Below, piece after piece: positions 34,918 through 46,453 of a stretch of 64,000 bases of DNA. The position numbers and the translations under genes were made by a program. The DNA lies in the NCBI GenBank assembly GCA_003415625.1, contig PYIU01000003.1, positions 2,728,001 to 2,792,000 on the forward strand, in the 5' to 3' direction. Under the pieces are notes generated by a model. The model was not told the DNA's origin. It did not search any database and was given only the letters and a program-made list of their open reading frames with translations. Origin of the DNA: Aquanectria penicillioides (taxonomy: Eukaryota; Ascomycota; Sordariomycetes; Hypocreales; Nectriaceae). The number at the start of each line of letters is the position of its first letter. Positions within the stretch are counted from its first letter, which is position 1.

Positions 34918-37515
34918 ATGGCGCCCATGACGGCCCAAACGGAGGAGTCCCTTCTCCGGACCATCCAGACAACCCCCATCATCGACCACCATGCTCACCC
35001 GCTACTGAATTCAAACTTCATCAACAAGCATGCCCTCCTATCCATCACAACCGAGGCCCATGGTGATGCCATGGCGGCTACAAAGACGAGCCTGCCTCAC
35101 CTTCGCGCCGTCAAACAACTCTCGGCCGTCCTTGGCTGTGAGGCAACATGGGACGCCGTTGAGGCTGCAATCCAGGTGAAGCGAGAGGGTAACTACGAAG
35201 AGTGGATTAAGAGATGCCTGTTTGGAATCGAAAATATTCTGGTGGATGATGGCTTGGACAATTCTGCGCAGATTGAGCCTTATAATCACTTTGACAACTT
35301 TACCAGGAGCCCTAACAACCGTATTGTTCGCATTGAACATGTCGCGGCTGAGATTATCGACCAGGCCTTCTCACAGTTTCACACTTCCAATGAAGCATTT
35401 GCTGCTGTCGTTGAGAACTTCTCCAAGGTCATCGCTCAAAGTATTGTTGACCCAGAAGTAGTTGGCTTCAAGTCCGTCATATGCTACAGGACTGGTCTAG
35501 CCATCCCCCAAAAGATGGACTTGGGAGCCGCGACGAAGATTTTCCAATGGTTCTTTGAACAGAAACAAATTGGCCGCGGCAATCGCTTCTCCCGGCTAGA
35601 TCATGTTGGGCTCAACGAGTACTTTGTCCACCGGTTAGCAACGCTGATTCGAGATAGCCATTCCACGCACAAGAAGCCCATACAGTTCCACACTGGGCTG
35701 GGAGACAACGACATCGCCTTGACGAAATCATCGCCTGCGCATCTCCAGGAATTTATCGCAGAGTACCCGACCGTTCCCATTGTTCTGCTTCATGCCAGCT
35801 ACCCCTTCACCCGAGAGGCCGCCTATCTGGCAACAGTTTACGCTAATGTGTACGCTGATATTGGCGAAGTCTTCCCTGCAGTCAGCCGGGATGGCCAGGA
35901 AGCTGTCATCCGACAGACCCTGGAGCTCTGCCCATATTCCAAGATCCTTTGGAGCACGGATGGGCACTGGTTCCCGGAGACTTACTTCCTGGCGGTACAG
36001 CAGGTACGTGAAGTGCTGTACACTGTTCTCTCCGACTATGTACACAAAGGGGACTTGACCTGGGCTCAGGCGACTCGTCTGGTTGAAGATGTCTTCTTCA
36101 ACAACGCAAACAGGCTCTACAGTCTTGGGTTAAAACTACGACCACTAACCCCTAATCCCGATTCTCAATCTCAGAATGTGGGTTCCGGCACTGGAAATCT
36201 TCAACTCTTGACCAAGTTCTTAAAGGACGTGGACGGGCCTCGGTTCTTCAGAATCTACTGGAACGACATGACCGGCACGCCGAGAATGCGAGCTATTCCC
36301 ATCCGTCGGATACTTTCCATGCTTCGCAACGGCGAGGAGCTTTCTGTTGGCGTGGCCAAGGCCAGTCTTGGAATACTCCAGGTTGACATCCTGGCACCTG
36401 ATGTTTCTGGGACTGGAGAATATAGACTTCATCCGGACTTTCGGACATTACGTCTAGGCCCTCGAAAGGGACATGTCACAACACAAGGAGATTTCAAAGA
36501 AAAAGACGGCACTTCAGTTTATTTGTGTCCACGTTCGTTCCTAAAGAGGACACTGGAGAAGGCATCTCGCCAGGGGCTGTCGTTCATTCTCGGGTTCGAA
36601 ATCGAGCTTCTGCTCACACGCCGAGTGGGCGAGGACGAGAGGTACGAGTCCTTGGATGTAGATGGCCATGCGTGGTCTGTTGGCAGAGCGATGGAACACG
36701 AGGCCGCAACCGAGGTCCTGGAAGAAGCCGTCGAACAGCTGGACGCGGCAGGAATCTACATTGAAATGATTCACCCAGAGAGTGCAAACGGCCAGTACGA
36801 AGTCATTCTGCCCAAGGCACCTGCGCTGGAGGCTGTGGATACGCTTCTGCAGGCAAGGGACATCATCAGCAATTGCGCTACAGCTAAAGGATTCAGAATG
36901 ACGCTCCATCCCAAGCCCTTCGCTACGGCCTGTGGCACAGCAGCCCATGTCCACATGTCCATCGCAGGGCCAGACGGATCCGACAAGAACGTGTACGAGC
37001 CCTTCTACGCAGGCGTCCTAAAGCACCTCCGGGCCATCATAGCATTCACCCACAGCAGCATGGCAAGTTACGAACGTGTCCGAGACGGATACTGGGCAGG
37101 CGGAACGTGGGTTGCATGGGGCACACAAAACCGGGAGACGCCGCTACGCAAGGTTGAAGGGAGCCACTGGGAGATGAAGTGTATGGATGGTATGGCAAAC
37201 CCATACCTGGCGCTGTCAGCCGTGTTGCTGGCGGGAACTGAGGGCGTGGCCAACAAGGAGAAGCTGGTGTGGGAAGACTGCGTGGTGGACCCGGCAACGT
37301 TGTCTGAAGCAGAGAGGGAGCGGCTCAATGTACGATCGAAGCTCCCTGGCAGCATCCGGGAGGCGCTCGAGGCTTTGCAACAGGACGAGGAGCTGGGGAA
37401 GATTCTGGGAAGGGAGCTCGTGGATCGATATGTAGCTGTCAAGATAGCCGAGACGGACATGCTCGAAGGGATGGGAGAAAAGGAGCGCCGACGATGGGTG
37501 ATGGAGCGATATTGA
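34918..37515 (+). CDS. fluG: FluG-like protein: amidohydrolase domain fused to glutamine-synthetase-I domain
   Basis: One uninterrupted frame of 865 residues. Residues about 15-410 are a TIM-barrel amidohydrolase: IIDHHAHPLL carries the first metal HxH (His25, His27), then IQFHTGLGDND, IVLLHASYPFTREAAYLA and ILWSTDGHWFPE. Residues about 430-865 are a type I glutamine-synthetase domain: RIYWNDMTGTPRMRAIPI, FILGFEIELLL, HPESANGQYEVILP, TLHPKPFATACGTAAHVHMS and HWEMKCMDGMANPYLALSAV. Aspergillus nidulans FluG has this same two-domain layout and is needed for an extracellular signal that starts conidiation. Filamentous fungi often carry several FluG-like paralogues, so orthology to the developmental gene is not proved. 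The start is set by MAPMTAQ, which begins the conserved N-terminus. Confidence 0.9.
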   Translation: MAPMTAQTEESLLRTIQTTPIIDHHAHPLLNSNFINKHALLSITTEAHGDAMAATKTSLPHLRAVKQLSAVLGCEATWDAVEAAIQVKREGNYEEWIKRCLFGIENILVDDGLDNSAQIEPYNHFDNFTRSPNNRIVRIEHVAAEIIDQAFSQFHTSNEAFAAVVENFSKVIAQSIVDPEVVGFKSVICYRTGLAIPQKMDLGAATKIFQWFFEQKQIGRGNRFSRLDHVGLNEYFVHRLATLIRDSHSTHKKPIQFHTGLGDNDIALTKSSPAHLQEFIAEYPTVPIVLLHASYPFTREAAYLATVYANVYADIGEVFPAVSRDGQEAVIRQTLELCPYSKILWSTDGHWFPETYFLAVQQVREVLYTVLSDYVHKGDLTWAQATRLVEDVFFNNANRLYSLGLKLRPLTPNPDSQSQNVGSGTGNLQLLTKFLKDVDGPRFFRIYWNDMTGTPRMRAIPIRRILSMLRNGEELSVGVAKASLGILQVDILAPDVSGTGEYRLHPDFRTLRLGPRKGHVTTQGDFKEKDGTSVYLCPRSFLKRTLEKASRQGLSFILGFEIELLLTRRVGEDERYESLDVDGHAWSVGRAMEHEAATEVLEEAVEQLDAAGIYIEMIHPESANGQYEVILPKAPALEAVDTLLQARDIISNCATAKGFRMTLHPKPFATACGTAAHVHMSIAGPDGSDKNVYEPFYAGVLKHLRAIIAFTHSSMASYERVRDGYWAGGTWVAWGTQNRETPLRKVEGSHWEMKCMDGMANPYLALSAVLLAGTEGVANKEKLVWEDCVVDPATLSEAERERLNVRSKLPGSIREALEALQQDEELGKILGRELVDRYVAVKIAETDMLEGMGEKERRRWVMERY

Positions 37516-40500
37516 TGAATTCGAGGGCGATGAACCATCAAACCAGGCATCATAGGAATAGCTGAGGATGAGAAGGGGTAGGATTGACCGAGCGATATGT
37601 AAGAATCTACACAAGCGTGTGCATGTAGGTTTTGGAAAGGCGCTGAAGCGAAGACGCAGCTGCATTGTTTCACGTCGAGACAGCGAATCGGGAGGATTGG
37701 CGGGGCAAGGAATGGACGGTCTAGACCGAGTGATGGGCAGGTCCATGCCCAATGTATTCTTGTCGTTGTGACAGGCAATTTATAAGAATGTCCGAGGGTG
37801 CAAGAGGAAACACGCTCGCCTATGGCTGGCACTTTGAAAGGTGGATTGGTTTGAGGGGAGGGAGGGTATAAGACATCCGTTGACATTGGTGTTGGCTGAT
37901 TGGGCAACGGGTCGCAAAGCTGCCACAGCTACCAAACCTATTGTGCCTCCCTGCCTAAGACTGAGACTCTCCATCGAGCGCAGACAATATACATAAGTGC
38001 GATTACCATGGCCGAACAGACTGGATTTGGTCCGCGTATATAAATAAACGAATGACGAATAGAAGAGAAGAGCCAAGGGAAGGGACCTGAAGGACCCGGC
38101 GAGGTTTCACCAAGGAAACGAGGGGCCCAAGTGGACCAACGTGGACTGTGCTATGTGGACTAGTTCAGGAAGGCCCCCGATGGGCAATGCAAAACCAGAT
38201 CTTCAGGAATGCCTAGCGGAGCTCCCAGCCTTGGGTGATGGCGTTTCTTTTTCCTGTACAGGGGCTGCTTATTCTTTGCTTTGCTGCTTGCTCTAGGCTT
38301 TTGGCTGTGGGGCTGCTAGACGGGAGTCCTGGGATGGACTGGACATGGAGACACGGCATTCGAAAGCCTCAATATGACCCGTGTTGTGCGTGGATGGCAC
38401 GACGATGTGGAGATGGAATTCTGGATTCGTCCCGAAATCCGATCATACTCTGGCATATTAGAAGAAGAAGGAGAAGAAGAAAAAAAAAAAGAAAAAAGAA
38501 AAGAAGGCTAGGCCGTCCAAGTGGCCATCCGAGTACGTAGCCGTCCATCTAGCCGCACATTGGCGCCATAGGCACGACAACACCCAATCACGTTGCTCTA
38601 CGGAGTAGACACGAGAGTCTTGGATGCTTGCCACTTGGGGCGACAGCAGAGGAGCAGGAAGCCAAGAAACCTGTGCACTCGTCGTGAGGGTCACTTCGGT
38701 GATGGTGAATCTGGCGCGGGTTTGGTGCAAGGCCTAGAAGGGTCTAGGGCGGAGGGGAGAGCTGGCATGCGTAAAATTGGGGACCCGTACCAAGTAACTT
38801 AGCCCTGGGTGCCTGCTGAACGGTAGCTGGTGCCCACTATTAGGTGTCCTACTCAAATGGCCCACTACCACCACCACCACCACCACCACCGGGGAAGACA
38901 AAATACGCACCCCAACTTTGGCACTCTCCCGACGGAGCGCCAGATTGCCCATCTCCCATCTCCCAGCCGGAGCGCCACGCCGCCCGCGCAGCCAATAGTG
39001 CCTGCCGCAGGTCCCCAATGGCGGGCATGAGCCACTGAGGCAAGCTGTAAACGCTGCTAGCGACTTGCGCCATGGCTGGCCATGTCAAGCCCTCTGTGGG
39101 CTGCTCCCACTCTAGCTTTCTGGGCGGCAGGCTTTTCGGACTGATCAACCCACACTGACAGCTCACATGGTTGGTTTCAACCATCTTGGTGACGATCATT
39201 GCCTCTAGCTGACGACGACAGGCGACCGCAGTCAGCAGTGCGCGCCCGACGCTGTCGCTGCCGCTGCCGCTGTCGTTGCCCGCACAAGAAAGTCGCCTCC
39301 TCTCCTCTCCTCGCACGAGGGCGTCGGTGCCAATGCCAACCCCATACATGCTTCTGCTGATGCCGATGCCAATGCCGTGCCGATGCCGACGCCAAGGCCA
39401 TTGCGGCGCAAAAGTAAAGAAGCGAAAAAAAAATAAAAAATAAAATAAGGATTCATCTCGAGCCCTGTCGCTGGAAGATGCGGCCCTGGTCAATAGCAGA
39501 TGCCCTGTACTACGTGCTCAATACGGATACACACACCCACGTACCAAGCCAGGCACGGATCAGATCAGGATTCCCATCTTAGCTAGCTTCACCTCGAGGA
39601 CTAGCGGCGTGCATGGCGCAGGATGAGTCCCACCCTCTGTCGGCTGTCGTCTGAGAGTGCGCTGCGGTCATGGGCGTCGCAAGCCGTTGAAGCATGGACG
39701 ACGAGTCAAACTGCACAATGGCAGTTGTGGGCGTCATCGTTGTAACCGTAGCTTTGTTCTCAGTTCAATCCTAGAAAAAGGAAAGAGAGAAAGGTATATA
39801 TTAAAAAAAATAAAAAATAAAAAGGGAGACAAAAAGAGAGTCAAAAAGAGAGAGAAAAAAAGAAAGAGAAAAAAAAAAGAGAAAAAACTTTCCCATCCAT
39901 CTGCGCTGTCACATACCCTAGCAAGGAAACGCTGCGCGCCAGAGCACTTCGCATAGCAACAGCTGTTTTTACTTCCCTCTTATAACCCATCGTATTTTCT
40001 TGGCCTCCTACTCGGGCAAGGCCAGCCAGACAATCGACAAAAAACGAAAATACATACAGGACCACAGATTCACCCAATCCACAATCCCACTCCCTATAAA
40101 CCTAGATTCCCCCGAAGGGCGGAAGACCCCTATTTTATTTTATTTATTTTTATTTTTATTTTTCTGTTTCTTTGCAGCTTCTTCAGCTCTATTCGCTCCC
40201 AAAAGGCTGCAGGCTAAGCTTTCCCACGGCTAGGGTCCCACGTCGGCGGCCGAGACGGCGTCGATCAACCCATCCAGTAATTCCATCCGCCTCCCTTCTG
40301 TGTTCACTCGCCGCCTCCTCACTCGCGTCGCGTCGGTTGGTGCTCTGCTCTGCTGCGCAAATCCTCCGGCTCCCCGTTGCATGCACGTTGAGATATCCCA
40401 TCAGGCCTGGAGCGGCGCAGACCAATCCCAGTGCTGCCTCTCACCACCATCTCCAATCCATTCTCCGCCCCCCCGTTTCCACATTCCCCATTCCCTATAA

Positions 40501-40899
40501 GCTCCACCACCACTTCGGGCCTTGGACGGCCGACCCTCCGGGACGCTCTCCTTCACCTCCCTGTTCCTCTCGTTGCTGATCGCCGATCCAAACGTTCTCC
40601 CTGTCGAGAAACCCAAACACCGGCAGCAACGTCCAGCCACCCACCACAGCCTCTTGCGAGTTGCGACACCAAAGGGCCACAAGACCGGCCCAGTCGCCTC
40701 CTATCCCAACCGACAAGGGCCACCCGGCCGGCATACATCCAATTCTTGATCCGCGATCCCGATCGTCTTGCCTCGCCTCGCTCGTTCCACCCCTGTCTGT
40801 CTTGCCCCCGTCCGATCGATCGCCCATCCGACCTCGACGAGAAAACGATGCCGCGTCGCAACACTCAGCTTCCAGACTTTGCCCTTTAACCTGCCTACC
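37516..40899. promoter_or_regulatory. Long upstream region of the SLN1-like gene
   Basis: These 3.4 kb contain simple-sequence tracts: an A/G run near 38460-38510, an ACC microsatellite at 38867, imperfect gccgatgccaatgcc repeats at 39320-39400 and poly-A/G near 39800-39890. Pyrimidine-rich leader sequence fills 40300-40890. A large minus-strand frame (38849-39493) is low complexity and not supported. Long, CT-rich leaders are usual for fungal signalling genes. Confidence 0.5.
38867..38890. repeat. (ACC)8 microsatellite
   Basis: Eight perfect acc units lie in noncoding DNA. Likely length-variable. Confidence 0.9.
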
Positions 40900-43800
40900 A
40901 TGAGGATCGCCATCCGCGAGCAGCTCGCTGTCCTCGTCCTCCTCGCCGTCCTCACTTCCCTCACCGTTGTCTCTGTCCCTACATGGATATATGTGAATCG
41001 CTTCGTCGTCAGCGTCGAGCGCGAGGGCTTGATGCTCACGGCCTCGCTCAAGGCCTCGCGCATCACCGCTGAGCTCGATCTGGTCCAAACCAGCTGTTAC
41101 ACCATCGGTTCCCGCATACTCCTCCAGGATGCCCTGACACACTTCTATGCCACTGGCGAGGGCAAGTGGGATGAAGCCATTGAGGATATCGAGAGCGCCC
41201 TGGCCGTCAGCGCCGACACAGGCCTGATGCAGGTGAGGTTGTATTCGAGGAACAAGACTGGCGCCTCCAATGGTGGTCTATTCAACGTCACCGCGACCCG
41301 CGTTCCTGATATTACGCTGCCATACACCAACTCCTCCGGGCAGGCCGTTGAGCTCGGAGACTCGGGCATGGGATATCCCCCATCCCTCTATCCTAACATC
41401 ACCTACATCGACCTTGGCCAACCCAACCGCGTTCGACCAAACACCACTGCTTATGCTGCCGAGGCGTTCCCTGGCGTCCGTATTTACCGCGACGGCGGTC
41501 TCCTACTGGGGCCTCTGGTTCTCAACGAGTCGGCTGCGCTTTTGTCCGTGACTATTCCCGTCCGGGACAACAACGACTCCTTCATTCTGGGCTACATGAC
41601 TGTCGTCACTTTGGCATCGTCCCTCACTCAAATTCAGGAATCGCGTGAGGGACTGGGCTCATCTGGCTCCGTCCTGGTTATTGGCCCTACTTCGGGCTCA
41701 AACCGCTTCAACTCCGACACCCCATCAAGCAACGAGACGTACACCCCAGACAAGGAGAAGTTTGGTGAAGTCTTGGTTAGGTTTGTTCTCCCCCGGAGAC
41801 TCCATCTCAGCAGGACGGTCGACACTCAGAGTACCAGTTCTCCGCCCAGTTTGCGAACAAGGCGTTCCCAGTCAAGAAGTATCCCGCAGCCCTTGACTCT
41901 TTCACGGGACATTACGATGCTGTCAACAATGCCAGTGCCCTGCTGGACACACACAATGAAGAGGGCATTAAGGTAGCTGTTGGTTTCGCTCGTACCCAGA
42001 CTCCATTGGTGAATTGGACTGTCCTGGTCGAGAAGGCCAAGTGGGAGGCCTACGAGCCCATCAACACCCTACGAAACATACTACTGGGGACCGTTTTCGG
42101 CACTGTAGGCTTCATCATGTTACTTATCGTCCCCTGTGCTCATCTCAGCGTCTTGCCGATTCGCAAGCTCAAGGCTGCAACCGAGAAGACCACTAACCCA
42201 CCCGGATACGACGAATCATTCGACACCGACGCGGAAGAGAATCTCCCTGGCTCCGGTGGCATATCGCAAAAATCAAAAAAGGGATTTATTGCTACGATGA
42301 TTAGATGGGCTAAAGGAAAACCTCAAAGACCTCCATCAGAACGCGATCAGACTCGCCGCTTGTTCAAAATCCCCGGCAAAGTTGACATTGGAAAGCACAT
42401 TATCACCGACGAATTGACCGAGCTCACGCGAACTTTCAACGACATGAGCGACGAGTTGGTTAAACAGTACCTATCACTAGAGGTAAAGGTGGCGGAGCGA
42501 ACTAGGGAGCTTGAAGAGAGTAAAAAGGCTGCTGAAGCCGCCAACGAGAGCAAGACGCTATTCATTGCAAACATTTCTCATGAGCTCAAGACTCCCCTCA
42601 ACGGTATTCTTGGCATGTGTGCTGTATGCATGGAAGAGAATGATATTATGCGCATTAAGCAATCATTGAAGACGCTCTACAAGTCGGGAGACTTGCTACT
42701 GCATCTCTTAGAAGACCTTCTGAGTTTCTCCAAGAACCAGATTGGACAACAACTCAGCCTAGAGCTGAAAGAGTTTCGCCTGGCCGAAATCCGTTCCCAA
42801 ATTCTGACCATCTTCGACAAGCAGGTGCGAGAGGGGAAGATCAATTTCTCGGTCCAATTCATTGGTTACGAAAACTTCGAATTTGGCACACACCCTGAGC
42901 CGCATGAGGGGGAGACCAAGCTGCCAGCACTAGGACCGCATGGAACCGGTCGGCTCAAGGATATGTGCCTCTGGGGCGACCAACATCGTATTTTACAGGT
43001 CATCATTAACCTGGTCAGCAACAGCTTGAAGTTCACGCCACCGAACGGAAAGGTCGAGGTGCGCATCAAGTGTTTGGGCGAGGTGGAGGCGCACCAAGAG
43101 GACGAGAGCCGCACATCGTCACTATCGCGAAACTCCAGAAACAACTCGAGAACAGGTCGCACGCGGAATAGGGATCGTGGAGGTGCCAGCCCCACGCACT
43201 CCAGCAGTTCAGGACCTCTGGGAACCCCCAATCGATTCAACGGAGCCGGCACTGCCTTGTCTATCAACCCGATGGACCCCAAGGCCACACCACACATCCA
43301 TGTCCGAGAAAGGTCGCCCACACCACCGCCACCAGGCGCAAGATCATACCTTTTCGAGTTCGAAGTTCAGGACAGCGGTCCTGGTATTCCAGAACATATG
43401 CAGCAAAAGGTGTTTGAACCGTTTGTGCAGGGAGATCTTGGTTTGAGCAAGAAGTTTGGCGGCACAGGATTGGGCTTGAGCATTTGCCACCAACTCGCGA
43501 GTCTCATGGGAGGCTCAATAACCCTAAAGAGTATCCCAGGAACCGGATCAACGTTTACAATGCAGATTCCACTCAAATATGTCAAGGACAGGTACGCGTT
43601 TCACACCCACACACAAGAGCCAGAACTAACCATCGAGTGCAGGGCGTCCAGCACAGCCTCGAGCAGCGTCAAATCCCGTCCTGTCAGCGTGGACGCCTCA
43701 GATATTGAGCAGCACCGCAACTCAGGCACGCCCAAGGCCACTAGCGAGACCAAGACCGCCAGCGTTCTCAACCCGCAACCCCGACTAGTCGGTCTCAGCG

Positions 43801-44426
43801 CGCCTTTCTTCGTTGCCGATCCCCCTGTGCCGAGGAGCACTGAGCAGAAGATGGCTGCCATCGATCGTGCCATGGCAAATAAGACTGGCCAAGGCAAGCT
43901 TAGTGTGCTAGTCGCCGATGACAACTCTACCAACATCGAAGTCGTTAGCCGGATGCTCAAGCTTGAGGCAGTCTACGACGTTACCATCGCAAAGGATGGC
44001 CAGGAGGCTTACGAGCTCGTCAAGGCGACTATGGAAAGAAATGAGTCATTCGATGTCATCTTCATGGATGTCCAGATGCCCAACCTCGACGGCCTGCAGA
44101 GCACCCGACTGATTCGTGAGATGGGTTATACTTCCCCAATCGTCGCTCTCACGGCCTTCTCGGAGGAGAGCAACGTCAAAGAATGCATTGACTCAGGCAT
44201 GGATGAGTTCCTTGCCAAGCCCATTCGACGGCCCGCGCTCAAGCAGGTGCTCAAGAAGTTTGCCACCATTCCAGAAGAGCCTGAGACGCCGGGCATCAGC
44301 AAGGCCAATTCGGACGAGAAACGCCTCGGGTGTGAGAAACCCCCGAATGGGATGAACGGCAATGCTCACCCGCCACATAGCCCTTCGCATAAGGAGATCT
44401 CCAATGGCGCTCCAAAGGAGGGTTGA
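40900..44426 (+). CDS. SLN1: Sln1-type hybrid histidine kinase (osmosensor), frameshifted
   Basis: MRIAIREQLAVLVLLAVLTS starts at 40900 with TM1. An extracellular domain rich in N-x-S/T sites follows, then TM2 (ILLGTVFGTVGFIMLLIV), a HAMP-like region, a coiled coil (KVAERTRELEESKKAAEA), the H-box SHELKTPLNG (His codon 42579-42581), ATPase boxes (NLVSNSLKF, DSGPGI, GGTGLGLSI) and a receiver domain with phospho-Asp in FMDVQMPNLDG (codon 44067-44069). This is the Sln1/group VI layout upstream of the HOG pathway. A 51-nt intron (43592-43642; gtacgc, actaac, tgcag) is in frame. At 41790-41794 the C-run seems one base short: before it the frame reads VRFVLP, and the expected continuation (PETPSQQDGRHSEYQF) lies in another frame. 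With one base added the protein has 1158 residues. Confidence 0.9.
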
Positions 44427-46453
44427 TTGCTCTGCCCCCGACATCTGCCCACCAATGCTACCAACGAAATCAGTTCCAAAGTGATTGCATCACTTGTCCT
44501 AACGACTACGGTTCCCATCTATTGTTTTTTATTGTAATGTTTTTGCCCTTTCAACGCACGGCACGGCCTTTCCAGCGACCTGCTTTTTATATACAAGGCG
44601 GAGGAGGCATAACCACAAATGCAGACTACGCCTTCGACGCATAGGAACAAGTCGAATTGCAGCAACAACGACGAAAGTCATCACACCCGTTTGACACGGG
44701 GGCACCCGCTTCCCCTGTCCTTTACTATCATCTTATCTCTACCCCGCCGCTCAGGGTTTGGAGACAACGCAACATTCACATCCTGCTCTTCTTCTCTCTT
44801 TATTTCTCTATATCTTGTTTCGGTGTTGGTTCATCTCTGTTTTGGGGATTGGGAAAAAGAAAAAAACCCCCCGGGTATCATGGGGTTTCGGTGCGAAAGG
44901 GTTCTACCACATATCAACTTTTGGGACTTGGGCTTGTGTGGCTATCTCTTTTATTTCCTGCTTTTTTTTTCCCCCCGTTCTCACTATTTTCTTGTCGGTT
45001 TTTCTTTTTTACACTTATTCCCTTTTTATTTTGATATTTCTTTATTTCTCCTTCTCTCCCACGCGCGCGTTCGAGGCCTACTTACATAGCTCGCGGCCGA
45101 TATGCATATATATGTTGTCTATACACGGATTGAAAAGGATCTGCCAGGGGCGTGGGGAATAGCGAAGGAGGAGTCGCAGGCATTGCGCAAAGACAGGAAG
45201 AGGAGAAGATGCAGAAAAGAGAAGATGGGATAGGAGAGGGGGTGCCGGGGCGTATATACATATCTACATGTAATCGTATGTATGCGCATAATTTCGAGAC
45301 AGAAAGTGATTTCACAAATGTCCTTGTTTTTTTGTGTTTTTTCTTCTTCTTTCAACTCACTTCTGTCATATATGCCGTCTGCCCTTGTGCCTTGGATGTG
45401 TTGGCATGAGGCAACTGCGAGACCATCCATCCATCGTTGCATATTAGCCACCTGTGCACCATCAGCACTGTGCCCGCTTCTCCAGTTATGTTAAAATTTT
45501 AGCTTCACACCTTGAGAAATAAGTCGAGCTAGATCATGAGTCACACCTCAGCACTGGTAGGTTCCCTACCTAGGAGCAAAGTTTGAATTGAGGGTTTGTA
45601 AGCCCCAGAGAGTTTCCTATAGCACCATTTCAAGCTTAACAAGGGTCACTCACATATTATTCTCAACGCAGAAGTAGTTTAGTGATAATAGTGGCAGTCA
45701 AGTTGTAATCATTCAGTATCGGATCAGTGTCAAGGCAAGCAGCATCAGTCTGACCGGCTCATGAAACCTCTGCCATCATACCCAGTCAGTCATTTCGTTT
45801 CCACCCAGCGGCTCTTCCACCACCATGGGTTTGATGTATACCATCCCAACCGTACCGCGCCGTGCCACGCCGTGCCGCATTCATCCCAACCCAGGAAACC
45901 TCCATCCCAGGTGCAAGCCAAAATAAAAGTGAAGACAAGAAATGAAATGAAAAAGAAATAATAAATTTTACAATAAAACGTGTGCAAACGCAATTCGAGG
46001 TAGCAATAGGAGAATGAAAGAATTGAGTAGTAGACCAAGGAAACCCCCTAAACCAGAGACATCAAAAATCAGATAACCATGACAGCCGCCGTGCATCGCA
46101 TGCGGCCCCGGAAACGCCACTCCAGCGGAATCCCAGCCGCTCTCACCGACCAGAAGCCATCCCGGGCGCCGTGCCTTCGTAGAAACTCGCCAAGAGTCAA
46201 GGAAATATCAAGTCCATACAAAAAAGTAATCATGAGGCGAGAAAATCGGGTGCTGTATGTGGCCTCAATTTGGCCAAGACTGGGCAGGGCACACCAGCGT
46301 GGAAGATGGGTGGCCCTTTAAAACCGCGGTTGAGATTAGGGCGGTGTTGTGTTGAAATTGGTTGCACAAAAAAGCAAGCAAGGTACACTCGAATTCGATG
46401 TGTGAAATGAAGTCAGTTGCAACCTTCGAGACTGGTGGTAAGGAGGTGGGAGA
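44427..46453. other. Convergent intergenic region
   Basis: Two kb lie between SLN1 and MAF1, both ending here. Long T-rich stretches (for example 44950-45060) give open frames that code only Phe/Leu-rich low complexity. An (a)n-rich tract lies near 45940-45975. No gene was recognised. Confidence 0.5.

Noticed and set aside
38849..39493. 214-codon minus-strand open frame
   Set aside because: Composed of simple-repeat translation (GIGIGIS, poly-Gly); no protein-like core.
41775..41810. 35-nt gttagg...ctcag segment as an intron in SLN1
   Set aside because: Shorter than workable fungal introns and would remove conserved residues; a missing C fits better.
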